From: Filimonas zeae
GTDB lineage: Bacteria > Bacteroidota > Bacteroidia > Chitinophagales > Chitinophagaceae
Assembly: GCF_014641615.1 (NCBI RefSeq)
Contig: NZ_BMIB01000002.1
Coordinates: forward strand, 806,001 to 870,000
Length of the DNA: 64,000 nt
Reading direction: 5' to 3'
Shown here: positions 18,790 through 27,438 of the stretch, piece by piece
How positions within the stretch are numbered: position 1 is the first letter of the stretch
Layout: the number at the start of each line of letters is the position of its first letter
The notes under the pieces: generated by a model
What the model was told of the DNA's origin: nothing
What the model saw: the letters and a program-made list of their open reading frames with translations, nothing else
The model's database searches: none
Translations under genes and position numbers: made by a program

Positions 18790-20396
18790 GGCGTAGCGCT
18801 GCAGGAAAACCGGATTTTGGCATAACGATTCTGACTAAAAGTATAGTTACCAGACACATACCGGGTGTACGTGGAAGCGGTGTTACCGTAAAAGGTGATA
18901 TGATTGTAGGAAAGCTTGTTTACCTGATAATCGGCCTTAAATGCCGGCTGATATTCATAACTGGTGGAACCACCTGTAGGATACGTTATACGCTTCAGCA
19001 TTCCTTTACAACTGTGCTCAAAAACACCCATTCTATCGGCCCCTACATCATACCCCCCTTCATTAAACTGCCCCGCGTAGGTATATGCCGGAAACAGCGA
19101 CTGGTTTTTAATACCATTGAAAAAGCCCCAGTAATCCTGCGCAAAACTCAGGCGGGGCGGCAACGAATGAATACTCTCATACTCAAATGTGTAGGCAAGC
19201 ACATCCTGCGTACGATCTTCAACCCTGGTTAAAAACAGCCGTTTGCGTAATTCGGGATAGGCAGCCTGAATAGTGGGCTGTAAAGGAACCCCGATATCGT
19301 AGTCTGTATTACCGTAAAAAGAGTATTCATAGTTAAACCCAAAAAGCTTTACTACCTGATTTGCCTGGTTGGTAACCTGCAAGACATCCAGCTTTTTCTC
19401 CCCCATAATATCTTCCCTGCCTGAGTACGAAAGACTCACTTTCCCTCCCGGGAACTGAATTTCTTTCAGCACCACACTGGTATATTCACTCAACTGAAAA
19501 CAGGTTTGCACCGGCTGAATGGGCACATAACTTAACGGTGGATTCTGAAAACGATTGCTCGGTAAAAAAGTATAGGTTTGGTTTACACCGGTAAGATATT
19601 TAACTGTTTGTAACCCGTTAGACGGATGGATAGATTCGTATATATAGTTGATAAGATCGCCATTGGTTAAACGGATACTGGTGAGATACCAGCTGTTGGA
19701 TTGAACAGAACCACCATTTTCCGGTATACAGACACCGGAGTTACCGCCAGCTGAACTACTTAGAGTACCATCGTAATAACCATTTCCAAAAGAATACAAG
19801 ATTCCATCGGGTGTTGTAATGGTAAAGTCTAACGTTGTTTTTTCTATTTTCAGGTTATTGTAAGGAATCTGCACAATGGTTCCCTCATGAATAATGAATT
19901 TGCCGGAATAACCTGGAAAGGCATAAGTAAATATATCTGGTTGAAAAGATTTGGCTCCGTTTCCACCGGGCCCCACAAAGCGAAGGAAATCGTAGAATTC
20001 ATTGCTAAACACATCACTGGTAGGAGACATATAAGACGGCAATTCATCCGGATCGCCGATAACTGTTCGGGTAATAATACCGGCAAAATCCATTTTCCAT
20101 TGCATACCTACCCTTCCGCTTACTTCATCTACTTTTAGTCCGTTAGAGCTATAGCTAACAGACAATGGCATAGAAAAAGTTCCTGTACTGATAGTATACA
20201 AGGGTACGCTGTATTGTACAGCTCCGGTAGATAGACCAATAGGATTATTCCCGTATCGTGTTAATGCAAACGCTTCCGGCGCAGGGGGAATGATGCTGGG
20301 TATTGCATTATTAGATAATGCCGGCAAACTGGTTTGCGCACACATTTGGGTTACGGCCCCGGATAGCAGGAGTACAAATAAGACAGCTATTCTCAT
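18765..20396 (-). pseudogene. RHS-like shell protein, N-terminal part (ends early by frameshift)
   Basis: 543 residues with a signal peptide (about 1-20, ending CAQ), then the standard Bacteroidota RHS N-terminus: YGNNPIGLSTGAVQYSVPLY, LSVSYSSNGLKVDEVSGRVG and WKMDFAGIITRTV. The frame ends at 18765 after PWQGKPYT, shortly after a YPTGG motif that in the paralogue leads straight into the second half. The -1 frame continues with the expected sequence (LAGQTVYLKILPPD). Restoring the frame between about 18785 and 18800 would give one protein of roughly 1100 residues. No canonical slippery heptamer lies in the 18768-18834 window in the right phase. The gene is 52 bases downstream of the coiled-coil/barrel gene. 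Confidence 0.7.
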
Positions 20397-20448
20397 ATAG
20401 TATGGTATAAAATATAAAGGAATTAAGGTTGAAAAAAGAGTATACAGT

Positions 20449-21951
20449 TTAGAGCGTATACCCTACCCGGAACTTAATAGCCTGGCTCTGCGGCTTCTGG
20501 CTATAACTGAGGAAATCCCACAGCAACTGCATGTTGCCCTGTTTTTTGGAGATTTTGTATTTTTTGGAGAGACCAATCAAACCGCTTTTTTGCCAAACAT
20601 CGAGGTTACTGATTTCTTCCAGTTTACCAAAGCTTTGCAGGTAATTGAGCTCATACCCGCCCGTGATCCAGATACTGCCTTTGGCTTTAATGTCGATATA
20701 GGAACGGAGGCCTACGCCTTCGCTGGTGAATTTAATATTGTTAAAAGGACGCCCCCAGCCCAGTTTATAACTGGCGCCTGCGCCGATGGTGGCTTTATCG
20801 TTCAGTTTGTATCCGAGTGATAATCCGATATCGCTGATAGAAGGCAGCAGGTTGCTGCTGCGCTGACTTTGCAGGTTAACACCATACTCAATACGCTTCC
20901 AGAAGCTTTTTGTTTTTTGTCCGTTGGGTTTAAAACCTTCGGGCATAGCCATATCGCTGCTGCCGCCCCCCATTTTATTGATTTTATCTTTCAACTGATC
21001 CAGCTGGCCCTGCGCCTGCTGCAATTGTGCCTGCAGCGGATTACTACCCCCTGCTGCACCGGCAGCCCCACTGGCTGCACTGCCCAGCCGATCGCTGATC
21101 ATTTGATTTACCTGTGAGCGGGTTTGCAAACCTGCCAGCCCGGCGCCATTGCTACTGCCGGGAGAAGAAGGAAACAACTGAGCCAGATAACTGTGCTGCT
21201 TCATAAAATCTTTAAAAGCGGGTGTTTCGCGTAGAACAGACAATGCTTTTTGCTCCAGCTTTTTACGGTCGTTGATGAGCGTTTTGTACTCCTGTAGCTG
21301 TTGCTGATAATAGTAGACTTCTTTGTTGATACCGGTAAGCTGGCTGCCCATATTGAACTTACTCAGCTGGGATGTAAGCTGCTGCTGCCGGTCTTTAACA
21401 AACGACTTGATATCATTGGCTTGCTGCATTTGCGTTTGCAAACTTTTCAGGCGCTGATTCAGTGCCTGCACCTGCTCCAGTTTATCAGCCGGCAAACCTG
21501 GAATTTTACCTTTTGCCTGTTCCAGAAAACGCATAGAGGTTTGCAGACTGTCCAGCCCGGGAATATATTCTTTGAGTGGATTGGCACTGGTGCTGCCAGC
21601 TGTGTTTTTGAGCTTCGCTTCCAGCTGTTTATACTTTTCCTGTTGCTGTGCCAGTAATTGTTTGGCGGCTACACTGTCTTTACCCTCCAGCTGTTTCTGC
21701 AGTTTCGCCTCCTTTTGCTTCATGCGGGCCAGCATTTTTTCAGACTTTTTCTGTACCAGCTTCTCCAGGCCTGCGTATTTAGATTCCAGCTTTTTTAAGG
21801 TGGAAGTACTCAACTGATCGTACGATTTGCTGATCTGCTGCAAACTGCTGTCGGACTGTGCGGACAACCGGCTGGCGGCTACACATAAAAAACAAACCAG
21901 TACCAGGCAGCTTTTTATACAGTTAGCATTTAGTGTAGAATATAACGACAT
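20449..21951 (-). CDS. Coiled-coil protein with C-terminal outer membrane barrel, first gene of the RHS operon
   Basis: 500 residues. Signal peptide about 1-31 (SRLSAQ), a Lys/Gln/Leu-rich coiled coil (about 35-255 with breaks), a Gly/Ala/Ser linker (about 270-350) and a beta-rich C-terminal domain of about 145 residues (YGVNLQSQRSS, LGYKLNDKATIGAGASYKL, ending KFRVGYTL) that looks like a small outer membrane barrel. It precedes the RHS-like shell gene by 52 bases on the same strand. I recognise no named family. A barrel anchored in the outer membrane with a long periplasmic or surface coiled coil, placed first in an RHS toxin operon, suggests a dedicated export or display partner; this is inference. 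Confidence 0.75.
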   Translation of the reverse strand: MSLYSTLNANCIKSCLVLVCFLCVAASRLSAQSDSSLQQISKSYDQLSTSTLKKLESKYAGLEKLVQKKSEKMLARMKQKEAKLQKQLEGKDSVAAKQLLAQQQEKYKQLEAKLKNTAGSTSANPLKEYIPGLDSLQTSMRFLEQAKGKIPGLPADKLEQVQALNQRLKSLQTQMQQANDIKSFVKDRQQQLTSQLSKFNMGSQLTGINKEVYYYQQQLQEYKTLINDRKKLEQKALSVLRETPAFKDFMKQHSYLAQLFPSSPGSSNGAGLAGLQTRSQVNQMISDRLGSAASGAAGAAGGSNPLQAQLQQAQGQLDQLKDKINKMGGGSSDMAMPEGFKPNGQKTKSFWKRIEYGVNLQSQRSSNLLPSISDIGLSLGYKLNDKATIGAGASYKLGWGRPFNNIKFTSEGVGLRSYIDIKAKGSIWITGGYELNYLQSFGKLEEISNLDVWQKSGLIGLSKKYKISKKQGNMQLLWDFLSYSQKPQSQAIKFRVGYTL

Positions 21952-22047
21952 GCGTATTTTTTAAGTTGGGTTAGTACAAAGTAACGATTCTTAGCTGGAA
22001 TTCCTTAAAAAAACGGCCATTGGTTACCTACACTTTTGCTAAGGTTT

Positions 22048-22264
22048 TATTTTGAGCTGCTGCTCCAATTGTTGAATACGGGCTTCCTGTTGTTTCAACC
22101 GGCGTTCCTGCTCAATCATATACAAGGTCATTTCTTCCATTTTCTTCAGTAATTGCTTTTGCATTTCGCCCAGGTCAACCCCTTCTTCACCACCACTTCC
22201 GCAGCAGGTACATCGGGTAAATGTTTATTCACCCTTACGTATTTTCTTACGACTATAGAGACTG
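22048..22264 (-). pseudogene. 3' remnant of a tail-fibre-like protein, frameshifted
   Basis: On the minus strand this stretch encodes, in one frame, KYVRVNKHLPDVPAAEVVVKK and then, in the next frame, VDLGEMQKQLLKKMEEMTLY followed by a Gln/Glu-rich coil ending QQLKIKP and a TAG at 22048-22050. Together they reproduce the very common C-terminus of Bacteroidota tail-fibre-like proteins (pattern HLPDVPSAxEVxKNGVxLGEM...LLxKVEELTLY). Restoring one G in the GGGG run near 22173-22176 joins them. The upstream part of the gene is gone: the preceding 172-codon gene ends immediately before. It is a decayed gene end, short of any start codon. Confidence 0.7.
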
Positions 22265-22741
22265 CTATATTTTTTTGAAACTGATTCTGTGAATGGCCGG
22301 CATTGGCCCGCCGGACAATTCAAAAATGACGAAATAATGCGAACGACCGGAAAACGGGCGCTGTGCCGGGTTTTTGTTTATTACATCCAGCGCGCTATTT
22401 TTCGTACTCCATACAATGGGCTTGAATACCCATTTATCCGCCGCCTCTTTCATTGATGATAGCACAGACTTCCACAATGTATCGGTAAGCAGGTAATCAT
22501 TGCCTATTCCATCAAGTGGGAATAGCCGCTGAGATGTTATTTTACCCCTGTTATCAGTAGCATAATAACACCCAATGTAAATTGCCGCTTCATCCTGCTG
22601 CAACTGGTCGTATACTTTCTGATCAATAACCGGCTGCTTATACGTGCTGAACAAACTATCAGCGTGCTCCAGTCTGGTCAACTGAGCTGTAAGCAATAAT
22701 GGAGAAACCAGGCATGTGAACAGAAAAAAAAGATATTTCAT
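22265..22741 (-). CDS. Small secreted protein of unknown function
   Basis: 158 residues from the ATG at 22741 (an ATG 14 codons upstream gives an unlikely N-terminus). Signal peptide about 1-19 (LLLTAQ). The middle contains GKITSQRLFPLDG and AADKWVFKP; the last resembles the A..W.F.P motif of TonB C-terminal-like domains, but the rest does not let me assign that family. It lies between the DUF4279 gene and the tail-fibre remnant on the same strand. It may be an accessory of the island rather than an immunity protein. Function unknown. Confidence 0.6.
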   Translation of the reverse strand: MKYLFFLFTCLVSPLLLTAQLTRLEHADSLFSTYKQPVIDQKVYDQLQQDEAAIYIGCYYATDNRGKITSQRLFPLDGIGNDYLLTDTLWKSVLSSMKEAADKWVFKPIVWSTKNSALDVINKNPAQRPFSGRSHYFVIFELSGGPMPAIHRISFKKI

Positions 22742-22801
22742 GTTGTACTCTATAGCTGTATAAAACAGTTTTAATAGCGCCATGCAATAAGGGTCTTAAG
22801 C

Positions 22802-23224
22802 TTAAACGTCTGATTTATCATTTTCATCAATCATATAAAGATCAATTTCTAATTCAGCATTTATTTGAGCTATTTTTTTCAGAAATTCCTTATCAAATTG
22901 AACTGCAGGTGTTTCACCATACATTTTAACGACAAGAGACAATTTTGATTCAAGGTTATTCCCGTTAATGTATAATGCCAATGCTTCCAGCACAGAATCA
23001 AATTTCAATAAAAACATCCCTGTCACCTCATTTACATCCAGCGTATTCAAAACATCAAAAGCATACTCCCAGCAAGTTTCTTTTCTTCTTATCAGTTTCG
23101 CCCTGTTGGGTATTACATCATCTTTGAACCAGTATCTGGTAGCTGCTATTTTAATTACTTCACTCAAACTTAAAGGGTTAAGTGAAGCCCCAACAACAGA
23201 AAATATCAATTTAATTTCAACCAT
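22802..23224 (-). CDS. DUF4279 domain protein, immunity-like
   Basis: 140 residues, cytosolic (no signal). The layout is that of DUF4279: an N-terminal beta strand and VGASLNPLSLSEVIKI, a conserved Trp in ETCWEYAF, a helical middle with EALALY, and an ending LEIDLYMID. DUF4279 proteins are found in immunity loci of polymorphic toxin systems. The gene is AT-rich (15 G+C in the 60 bases 22801-22860). There is no cognate toxin beside it here, so it may be an orphan immunity gene against toxins of neighbours. Family call from motif recognition; the immunity role is inferred. Confidence 0.7.
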   Translation of the reverse strand: MVEIKLIFSVVGASLNPLSLSEVIKIAATRYWFKDDVIPNRAKLIRRKETCWEYAFDVLNTLDVNEVTGMFLLKFDSVLEALALYINGNNLESKLSLVVKMYGETPAVQFDKEFLKKIAQINAELEIDLYMIDENDKSDV

Positions 23225-23329
23225 ATTAATTCAAGTCTACTAATACCTCACGTTTACCAGTTCACTTTCTCATTAAACGCCAGCAACAATATCAACACAA
23301 CACAACCTTTCATGAACGGCATACTTATT

Positions 23330-24271
23330 TTAGAAATAACTGATAACATAGGTACGCGTACTACATACAACGGGATATCCATACTGATAAACCACCTTTC
23401 GGGTACGATTCTTATCATCGTAGTAATAAAGATGATTGTGCCATTTGGCATACTGCATAATAGGTAAAAAAGCTCCATTAACCTCCCTGTCTATGTTATA
23501 CCGGGTTAACTGGCCACCTGTATACCGCTTAACAATTTTACAGTCAGCACTATCATAGTAGTGATAATACATAGTATCTACCTCCCCTTCCCACGACCCA
23601 ACTATCCGCTTTAACTGCTTAGTAGTTTTATCGAAAACGCTATCCTCAACATCTCTGAGACAGTCAAAACAGTAACTACTGCTCTGAAACGAAAAAACGC
23701 TGATAACGGAGTCGCCAGATATGTTAGAACTATAAACAATAGAATCTCTACAGGCATCTGCCGGATCGTCAGAAAAACCATTTTCTTTAACAGCCACCAA
23801 ACGTTGCCATTTATCTCTCAATTCAACCTTCTTAGCCAACCTGCTCCTCCCGGCCTCAAACCAGGTAAAAACAGCTGAATCTCCGAAATAAGTAAACCTG
23901 GCTCTTTCTATCATCCTTTTACCAGATGACACCACTACCCCAGCGGTTCGCCCCTTTACATCAAGCAACGTTTTGGTAGTACGTGTTTTACTCAGCACGG
24001 GATCAAAAGAGACTTCTCTTATTTCACGCCCTTTAGAATCATACTGATATTGGCCACGCCATTCAAGTTCGTTATTATGCCACCTGTTCAATTCAGTAAT
24101 TTTTCCATTCCGCAATTTACCACTGAACCCCTGGCTACTAATGCTATCAGTATCCATAAAAACCTTAACCAAAAAAACATTGCAGCTTCTGCAATTATTA
24201 ATCCATGCCGTATTGAATCGTTGTGCTTTTACCCAAAACGGCAACAGTATAATTACCATTATCTTCTTCAT
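23330..24271 (-). CDS. Secreted protein with degenerate YD-like repeats
   Basis: 313 residues with a short signal peptide (about 1-16, VKAQ). The rest is beta-rich with short phrases such as YQYDSKGREIREVSF, TKTLLDVKGR and HLYYYDDKNRTRKVVYQYG, reminiscent of single RHS/YD-type or MORN-like repeats, and two Cys-containing stretches (NNCRSCN, YCFDCLRD). No named family recognised. It sits in the AT-rich island upstream of the RHS operon, on the same strand. It may be a shell-like accessory or a surface protein; the repeat resemblance is weak. Confidence 0.6.
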   Translation of the reverse strand: MKKIMVIILLPFWVKAQRFNTAWINNCRSCNVFLVKVFMDTDSISSQGFSGKLRNGKITELNRWHNNELEWRGQYQYDSKGREIREVSFDPVLSKTRTTKTLLDVKGRTAGVVVSSGKRMIERARFTYFGDSAVFTWFEAGRSRLAKKVELRDKWQRLVAVKENGFSDDPADACRDSIVYSSNISGDSVISVFSFQSSSYCFDCLRDVEDSVFDKTTKQLKRIVGSWEGEVDTMYYHYYDSADCKIVKRYTGGQLTRYNIDREVNGAFLPIMQYAKWHNHLYYYDDKNRTRKVVYQYGYPVVCSTRTYVISYF

Positions 24272-24321
24272 ACCTTTTTGAATACTTCTACATGATTTCT
24301 GTATCCATTTTCAATTGCGTT

Positions 24322-24585
24322 TTATCGCTGCTGGCCGCTAAACAAATTGAATACAAACACCCCTATGTTCAGAAAAATATAGCTGAAACAGGTCATCGAA
24401 ACGGTTGCCATTCCTCCAAACAAAACTCCTCCGCACAAACCCTTCATTCCATAATAAGGTTTTCCATTAATGTTCACGGGTACTAGTTCTACCAGTGAAA
24501 GAATGCCCACGACTACCCCTATCATACCAAAAGAACATCCGAACCCTGTAAACAATTTTTTGAATTTGAAATATTCCTGCTTCAT
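24322..24585 (-). CDS. Small membrane protein of unknown function
   Basis: 87 residues with two strongly hydrophobic segments (about 16-34 and 50-81, the latter long enough for one or two helices) and a Gly-rich pattern around GLCGGVLFGGMATVS. No family recognised. It precedes the secreted protein at 23330-24271 by 50 bases on the same strand and lies opposite the divergent lipoprotein gene. Possibly an integral-membrane immunity protein, but nothing in the sequence proves that. Confidence 0.5.
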   Translation of the reverse strand: MKQEYFKFKKLFTGFGCSFGMIGVVVGILSLVELVPVNINGKPYYGMKGLCGGVLFGGMATVSMTCFSYIFLNIGVFVFNLFSGQQR

Positions 24586-24720
24586 ACCGCTTTATTTTCA
24601 TTTTTTAAAGGCCCCTGAGTAAACAGGTGAGTCAACTTAAGGGTTACAGGCAGCAAATTAGAAATTCAATGCCGGATTTAGGGTGTTTATCTTATTTTCA
24701 CGTACCCTTATCAAACACTC

Positions 24721-25398
24721 ATGCGCAACGTTTTCTTTATACTACTCTTACTAAGCTTATCGGGCTGTGACACACAGCAACAAGAGGCAAACGCAAATGA
24801 AGCAGCTACAGCAGCGTCTCCACCGCTTACATTTGGCACCTCCTACGACCAGCTACTGGCGAAGTTTACAGAAATAAACTTTGATACACTGGCAGTGAGC
24901 CCGCCCGATCTGGAAAACGGAGATTCGCCGTTTATGGGTATTGGTCTGGATAGTGCTATGACTGCACTATTTCCTAAAGAAATTTCCGGGGTTGATTCCA
25001 GTTTTGCAATAAGCAAATTTGCGCTGGATGCCGACAACACCGCTTTGATTGCGCGCGTACCCGGAGATTATTGGAGCAACCGCATAGTATTACTGGTATT
25101 TAACCATACCCGCAGGCAGCTACACTTTAAAAGCGATATAGCCTATAATTGGGGAGACGCAGGTGACTGGGAGACGATAAACAGTTGGCTCATCCGCACC
25201 AAAGACAATACACTATATCAATTAACGGATGACACCTCCGGTAGTATAGAAGATGGTGTAGAACCGGAAAAAGCGGAATCAATAGTAAGCAGCGAATATT
25301 ATCTGCTGCATATAAAGCCAGAGATAACAGACACCCTTAGCAAAGACAGCACATCGCTACTGCAAACATATGGGCATCTGTTACGGGCAAGACAATAA
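24721..25398 (+). CDS. Lipoprotein of unknown function
   Basis: 225 residues with a classical lipoprotein signal (SLSGCDTQ, Cys at residue 16) and a Gln/Ala-rich tether, then a mixed alpha/beta domain of about 180 residues with no family I recognise. It is the only plus-strand gene between 12 kb and 51 kb, which sets it apart from its neighbours. It is convergent with the DUF6334-like gene, the stop codons being about 30 bases apart. Could be an immunity lipoprotein acquired separately; function not known. Confidence 0.65.
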   Translation: MRNVFFILLLLSLSGCDTQQQEANANEAATAASPPLTFGTSYDQLLAKFTEINFDTLAVSPPDLENGDSPFMGIGLDSAMTALFPKEISGVDSSFAISKFALDADNTALIARVPGDYWSNRIVLLVFNHTRRQLHFKSDIAYNWGDAGDWETINSWLIRTKDNTLYQLTDDTSGSIEDGVEPEKAESIVSSEYYLLHIKPEITDTLSKDSTSLLQTYGHLLRARQ

Positions 25399-25429
25399 GA
25401 AAATCAGTTACCGGCATTTACAGGGCTTT

Positions 25430-25831
25430 TTATTTTATGGCAGCACCTGCAAGCCTGATATATAAAGAAGAAGCCTGACAACTGATGATTACATTCGGTA
25501 AAAACTCGTCTACCCCCAGCGCGAACAGATCAAAGTACCCTTTCTGATTTACCGCAAACCAAACACCGATAATATATTTATCCAATAGTTCCGGAAAACG
25601 GTGCGATTGTGCATTTGGTTTTAAATCAAACCCACCTTTCTCCCCACACTGTACAATCAGTTCGTCAGTATCAGCATCCACCGTTACTTCTACTGCTACG
25701 TTATCCGTTTCCAACACCATACGCTCCACAAAATGAGGCGGATCATCTACTTCATCGTCATATTCACAACGCTCAATATGAACAGCACGCACAATTTCAC
25801 CATCCAGTCTATCCCTTATTTCCTGCATCAT
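25430..25831 (-). CDS. DUF6334-like protein
   Basis: 133 residues, no signal. Strand-rich N-terminal half (VLETDNVAVEVTVDADTDEL) and a C-terminal half with IGVWFAVNQKGYFDLFALG and FLPNVIISCQASSLYIR, matching the pattern I associate with DUF6334 (a conserved W..NQ.GY.D core and an A-S-S-I ending). Such small cytosolic proteins are common in toxin-immunity islands. It overlaps the start region of the upstream membrane-protein gene by four bases (ATGA), so they are expressed together. Family call moderate; function unknown. Confidence 0.6.
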   Translation of the reverse strand: MMQEIRDRLDGEIVRAVHIERCEYDDEVDDPPHFVERMVLETDNVAVEVTVDADTDELIVQCGEKGGFDLKPNAQSHRFPELLDKYIIGVWFAVNQKGYFDLFALGVDEFLPNVIISCQASSLYIRLAGAAIK

Positions 25832-26259
25832 AACGAGGTGCCATTTACGTCCTGCTCACTTGTTTCCAGCTTTCCATATTTCTTATCCATATATTTGTTT
25901 ACCCAGTAACGACCCGTCATAAGGGCATACAGCAACAACAAACCCACTGACTTCCATTGAAGCCCCGGCAAGGAAACCTCCCACCCTCCAAGCCTTACAA
26001 ACCAGCTGTACCAGCCTGTATAAGTATACAATTCAATCAGGTTCAGAGAAGACAAAACCAAAATCAGCGCAGTAAGAATCAGTGCCTGCTGGTGTTTTTT
26101 GAAATAGAGCACTCCATTTATTGCCAATAGCAATAAAGCCAGGTAATGCCGGAGCCCTGGCTCGTTGGCACCTGCCAGGATCTGCACCCAGGCAAACAAG
26201 TGAATAATGCCAACCAGCACATAAGGCACACAACGCAGCAGCTTGTTCATTTTGTTCAT
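25828..26259 (-). CDS. Four-helix membrane protein of unknown function
   Basis: 143 residues with about four hydrophobic helices (10-30, 38-54, 59-77 and 103-117) and a charged cytoplasmic C-terminus. No family recognised. It ends overlapping the DUF6334-like gene and starts 21 bases after the stop of the VWA gene, so it could be read through from the SWIM-MoxR-VWA operon; whether it belongs functionally to that cassette or to the island cannot be decided from sequence. Confidence 0.6.
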   Translation of the reverse strand: MNKMNKLLRCVPYVLVGIIHLFAWVQILAGANEPGLRHYLALLLLAINGVLYFKKHQQALILTALILVLSSLNLIELYTYTGWYSWFVRLGGWEVSLPGLQWKSVGLLLLYALMTGRYWVNKYMDKKYGKLETSEQDVNGTSL

Positions 26260-26280
26260 ATCAGGGGTTTAGTAGTATAC

Positions 26281-27423
26281 TTACTTCTTCAACACAATAT
26301 CTTCCTTCGCTGCCCAGCCGGTAATATCCTGTTTGCTTAACACGGCTGCCATCAGATCGGGAAACAGATCGGGCGTACAGGCAAACACGGGTATGCCCAG
26401 GCTGTAAAAATACGCCGCATTACTGGCATCGTAAAAAGGGGCTCCCTCATCGTTCAACGCCAGCAGTACAATTACCTGCACACCGGCTTCGGTAAGTTCA
26501 GCGGCTCTTTTGCGCATGGCTTTTTCATCGCCACCTTCGTACAGGTCGGTAATCAATACCAGTACCGTATCCAGCGGACGGGTAATTACCTGCTGGCAAT
26601 ACGTAAGTGCCTGGTTAATATCGGTACCGCCGCCCAGTTGTACGCCAAACAGCAGGTCTACCGGATCATTCAGTTCTTCCGTAAGATCGGCTACGGCTGT
26701 ATCAAATACCACCATGCGGGTGTTTACGGCGGGTATGCTGGCCATTACGCTGCCAAAGATGCCGGAGTATACCACAGAGGTACCCATAGAGCCACTCTGA
26801 TCGATACATAGCACCACATCCTTTAAGGCACTGCGTCTGCGGCCGTAGCCGACGCGTTGTTCGGGGATGATGGTTTTGTAATCGGGCTGGTAGTGTTTGA
26901 GGTTTTTGAGGATGGTGGTATGCCAGTTAATTTCGTTATGCCGTGGGCGGGTGTTGCGCACGCTGCGGTTAAGGCTGCCCGTAACGGCCTGCTGCATGGG
27001 TTGCGCCAGTTTGCGCAGCAGGGCATCTACCACTTTGCGTACTACCTGTCGGGCGGTGTCTTTGGTTTTATCGGGTATTACCTTGCTGAGGCTCATGAGC
27101 GTGGCAACCAGATGTACATCAGGCTCTACCTGTTCCAGCATCTCTTTTTCAAACAGCATCTGGGTAAGGTTCAGGCGCTCCAGGGCATCCTGCTGCATTA
27201 CCTGTACCACGGTATTGGGAAAAAAGCTGCGGATATCGCCCAGCCAGCGGCTTACATTGGGGGAGGAAGGGCCGAGGCCACCTTTGCGGTCGCTATCGTA
27301 CAGGGCCGACAAAGCATTGTCAATCTGCTGATCGTTTTTCTCCAGCTGCATAGCGGTACCATCATTATCATCGCCCCCCAGTACCAGCCGCCATTTGCGT
27401 ATATGTTGTTCTTCCGGTGTCAT
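26281..27423 (-). CDS. VWA (CoxE-like) domain protein of the SWIM/MoxR cassette
   Basis: 380 residues. The N-terminal half is helical; the C-terminal half is a von Willebrand factor A domain starting at VVLCIDQSGSMG with an intact MIDAS (D208, S210, S212), GGGTDINQAL for the conserved Thr and LITDLYEGGD for the last Asp. Proteins of this type work with MoxR AAA+ ATPases, the VWA domain binding metal-dependent partners or clients. It is the last of the five cassette genes, 15 bases after the DUF5682 gene. Cytosolic, no signal. Confidence 0.9.
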   Translation of the reverse strand: MTPEEQHIRKWRLVLGGDDNDGTAMQLEKNDQQIDNALSALYDSDRKGGLGPSSPNVSRWLGDIRSFFPNTVVQVMQQDALERLNLTQMLFEKEMLEQVEPDVHLVATLMSLSKVIPDKTKDTARQVVRKVVDALLRKLAQPMQQAVTGSLNRSVRNTRPRHNEINWHTTILKNLKHYQPDYKTIIPEQRVGYGRRRSALKDVVLCIDQSGSMGTSVVYSGIFGSVMASIPAVNTRMVVFDTAVADLTEELNDPVDLLFGVQLGGGTDINQALTYCQQVITRPLDTVLVLITDLYEGGDEKAMRKRAAELTEAGVQVIVLLALNDEGAPFYDASNAAYFYSLGIPVFACTPDLFPDLMAAVLSKQDITGWAAKEDIVLKK

Positions 27424-27438
27424 TGGTGTCAGTTTGTT

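Noticed and set aside
18768..18834. Programmed -1 ribosomal frameshift in the RHS-like gene
   Set aside because: No X XXY YYZ heptamer is in the zero frame; GGTTTTC and CCAAAATC are out of phase. A simple indel is more likely.
23254..23478. A 74-codon minus-strand open frame near the DUF4279 gene
   Set aside because: It overlaps the 3' end of the better-supported secreted protein at 23330-24271 in another frame and has no family resemblance.
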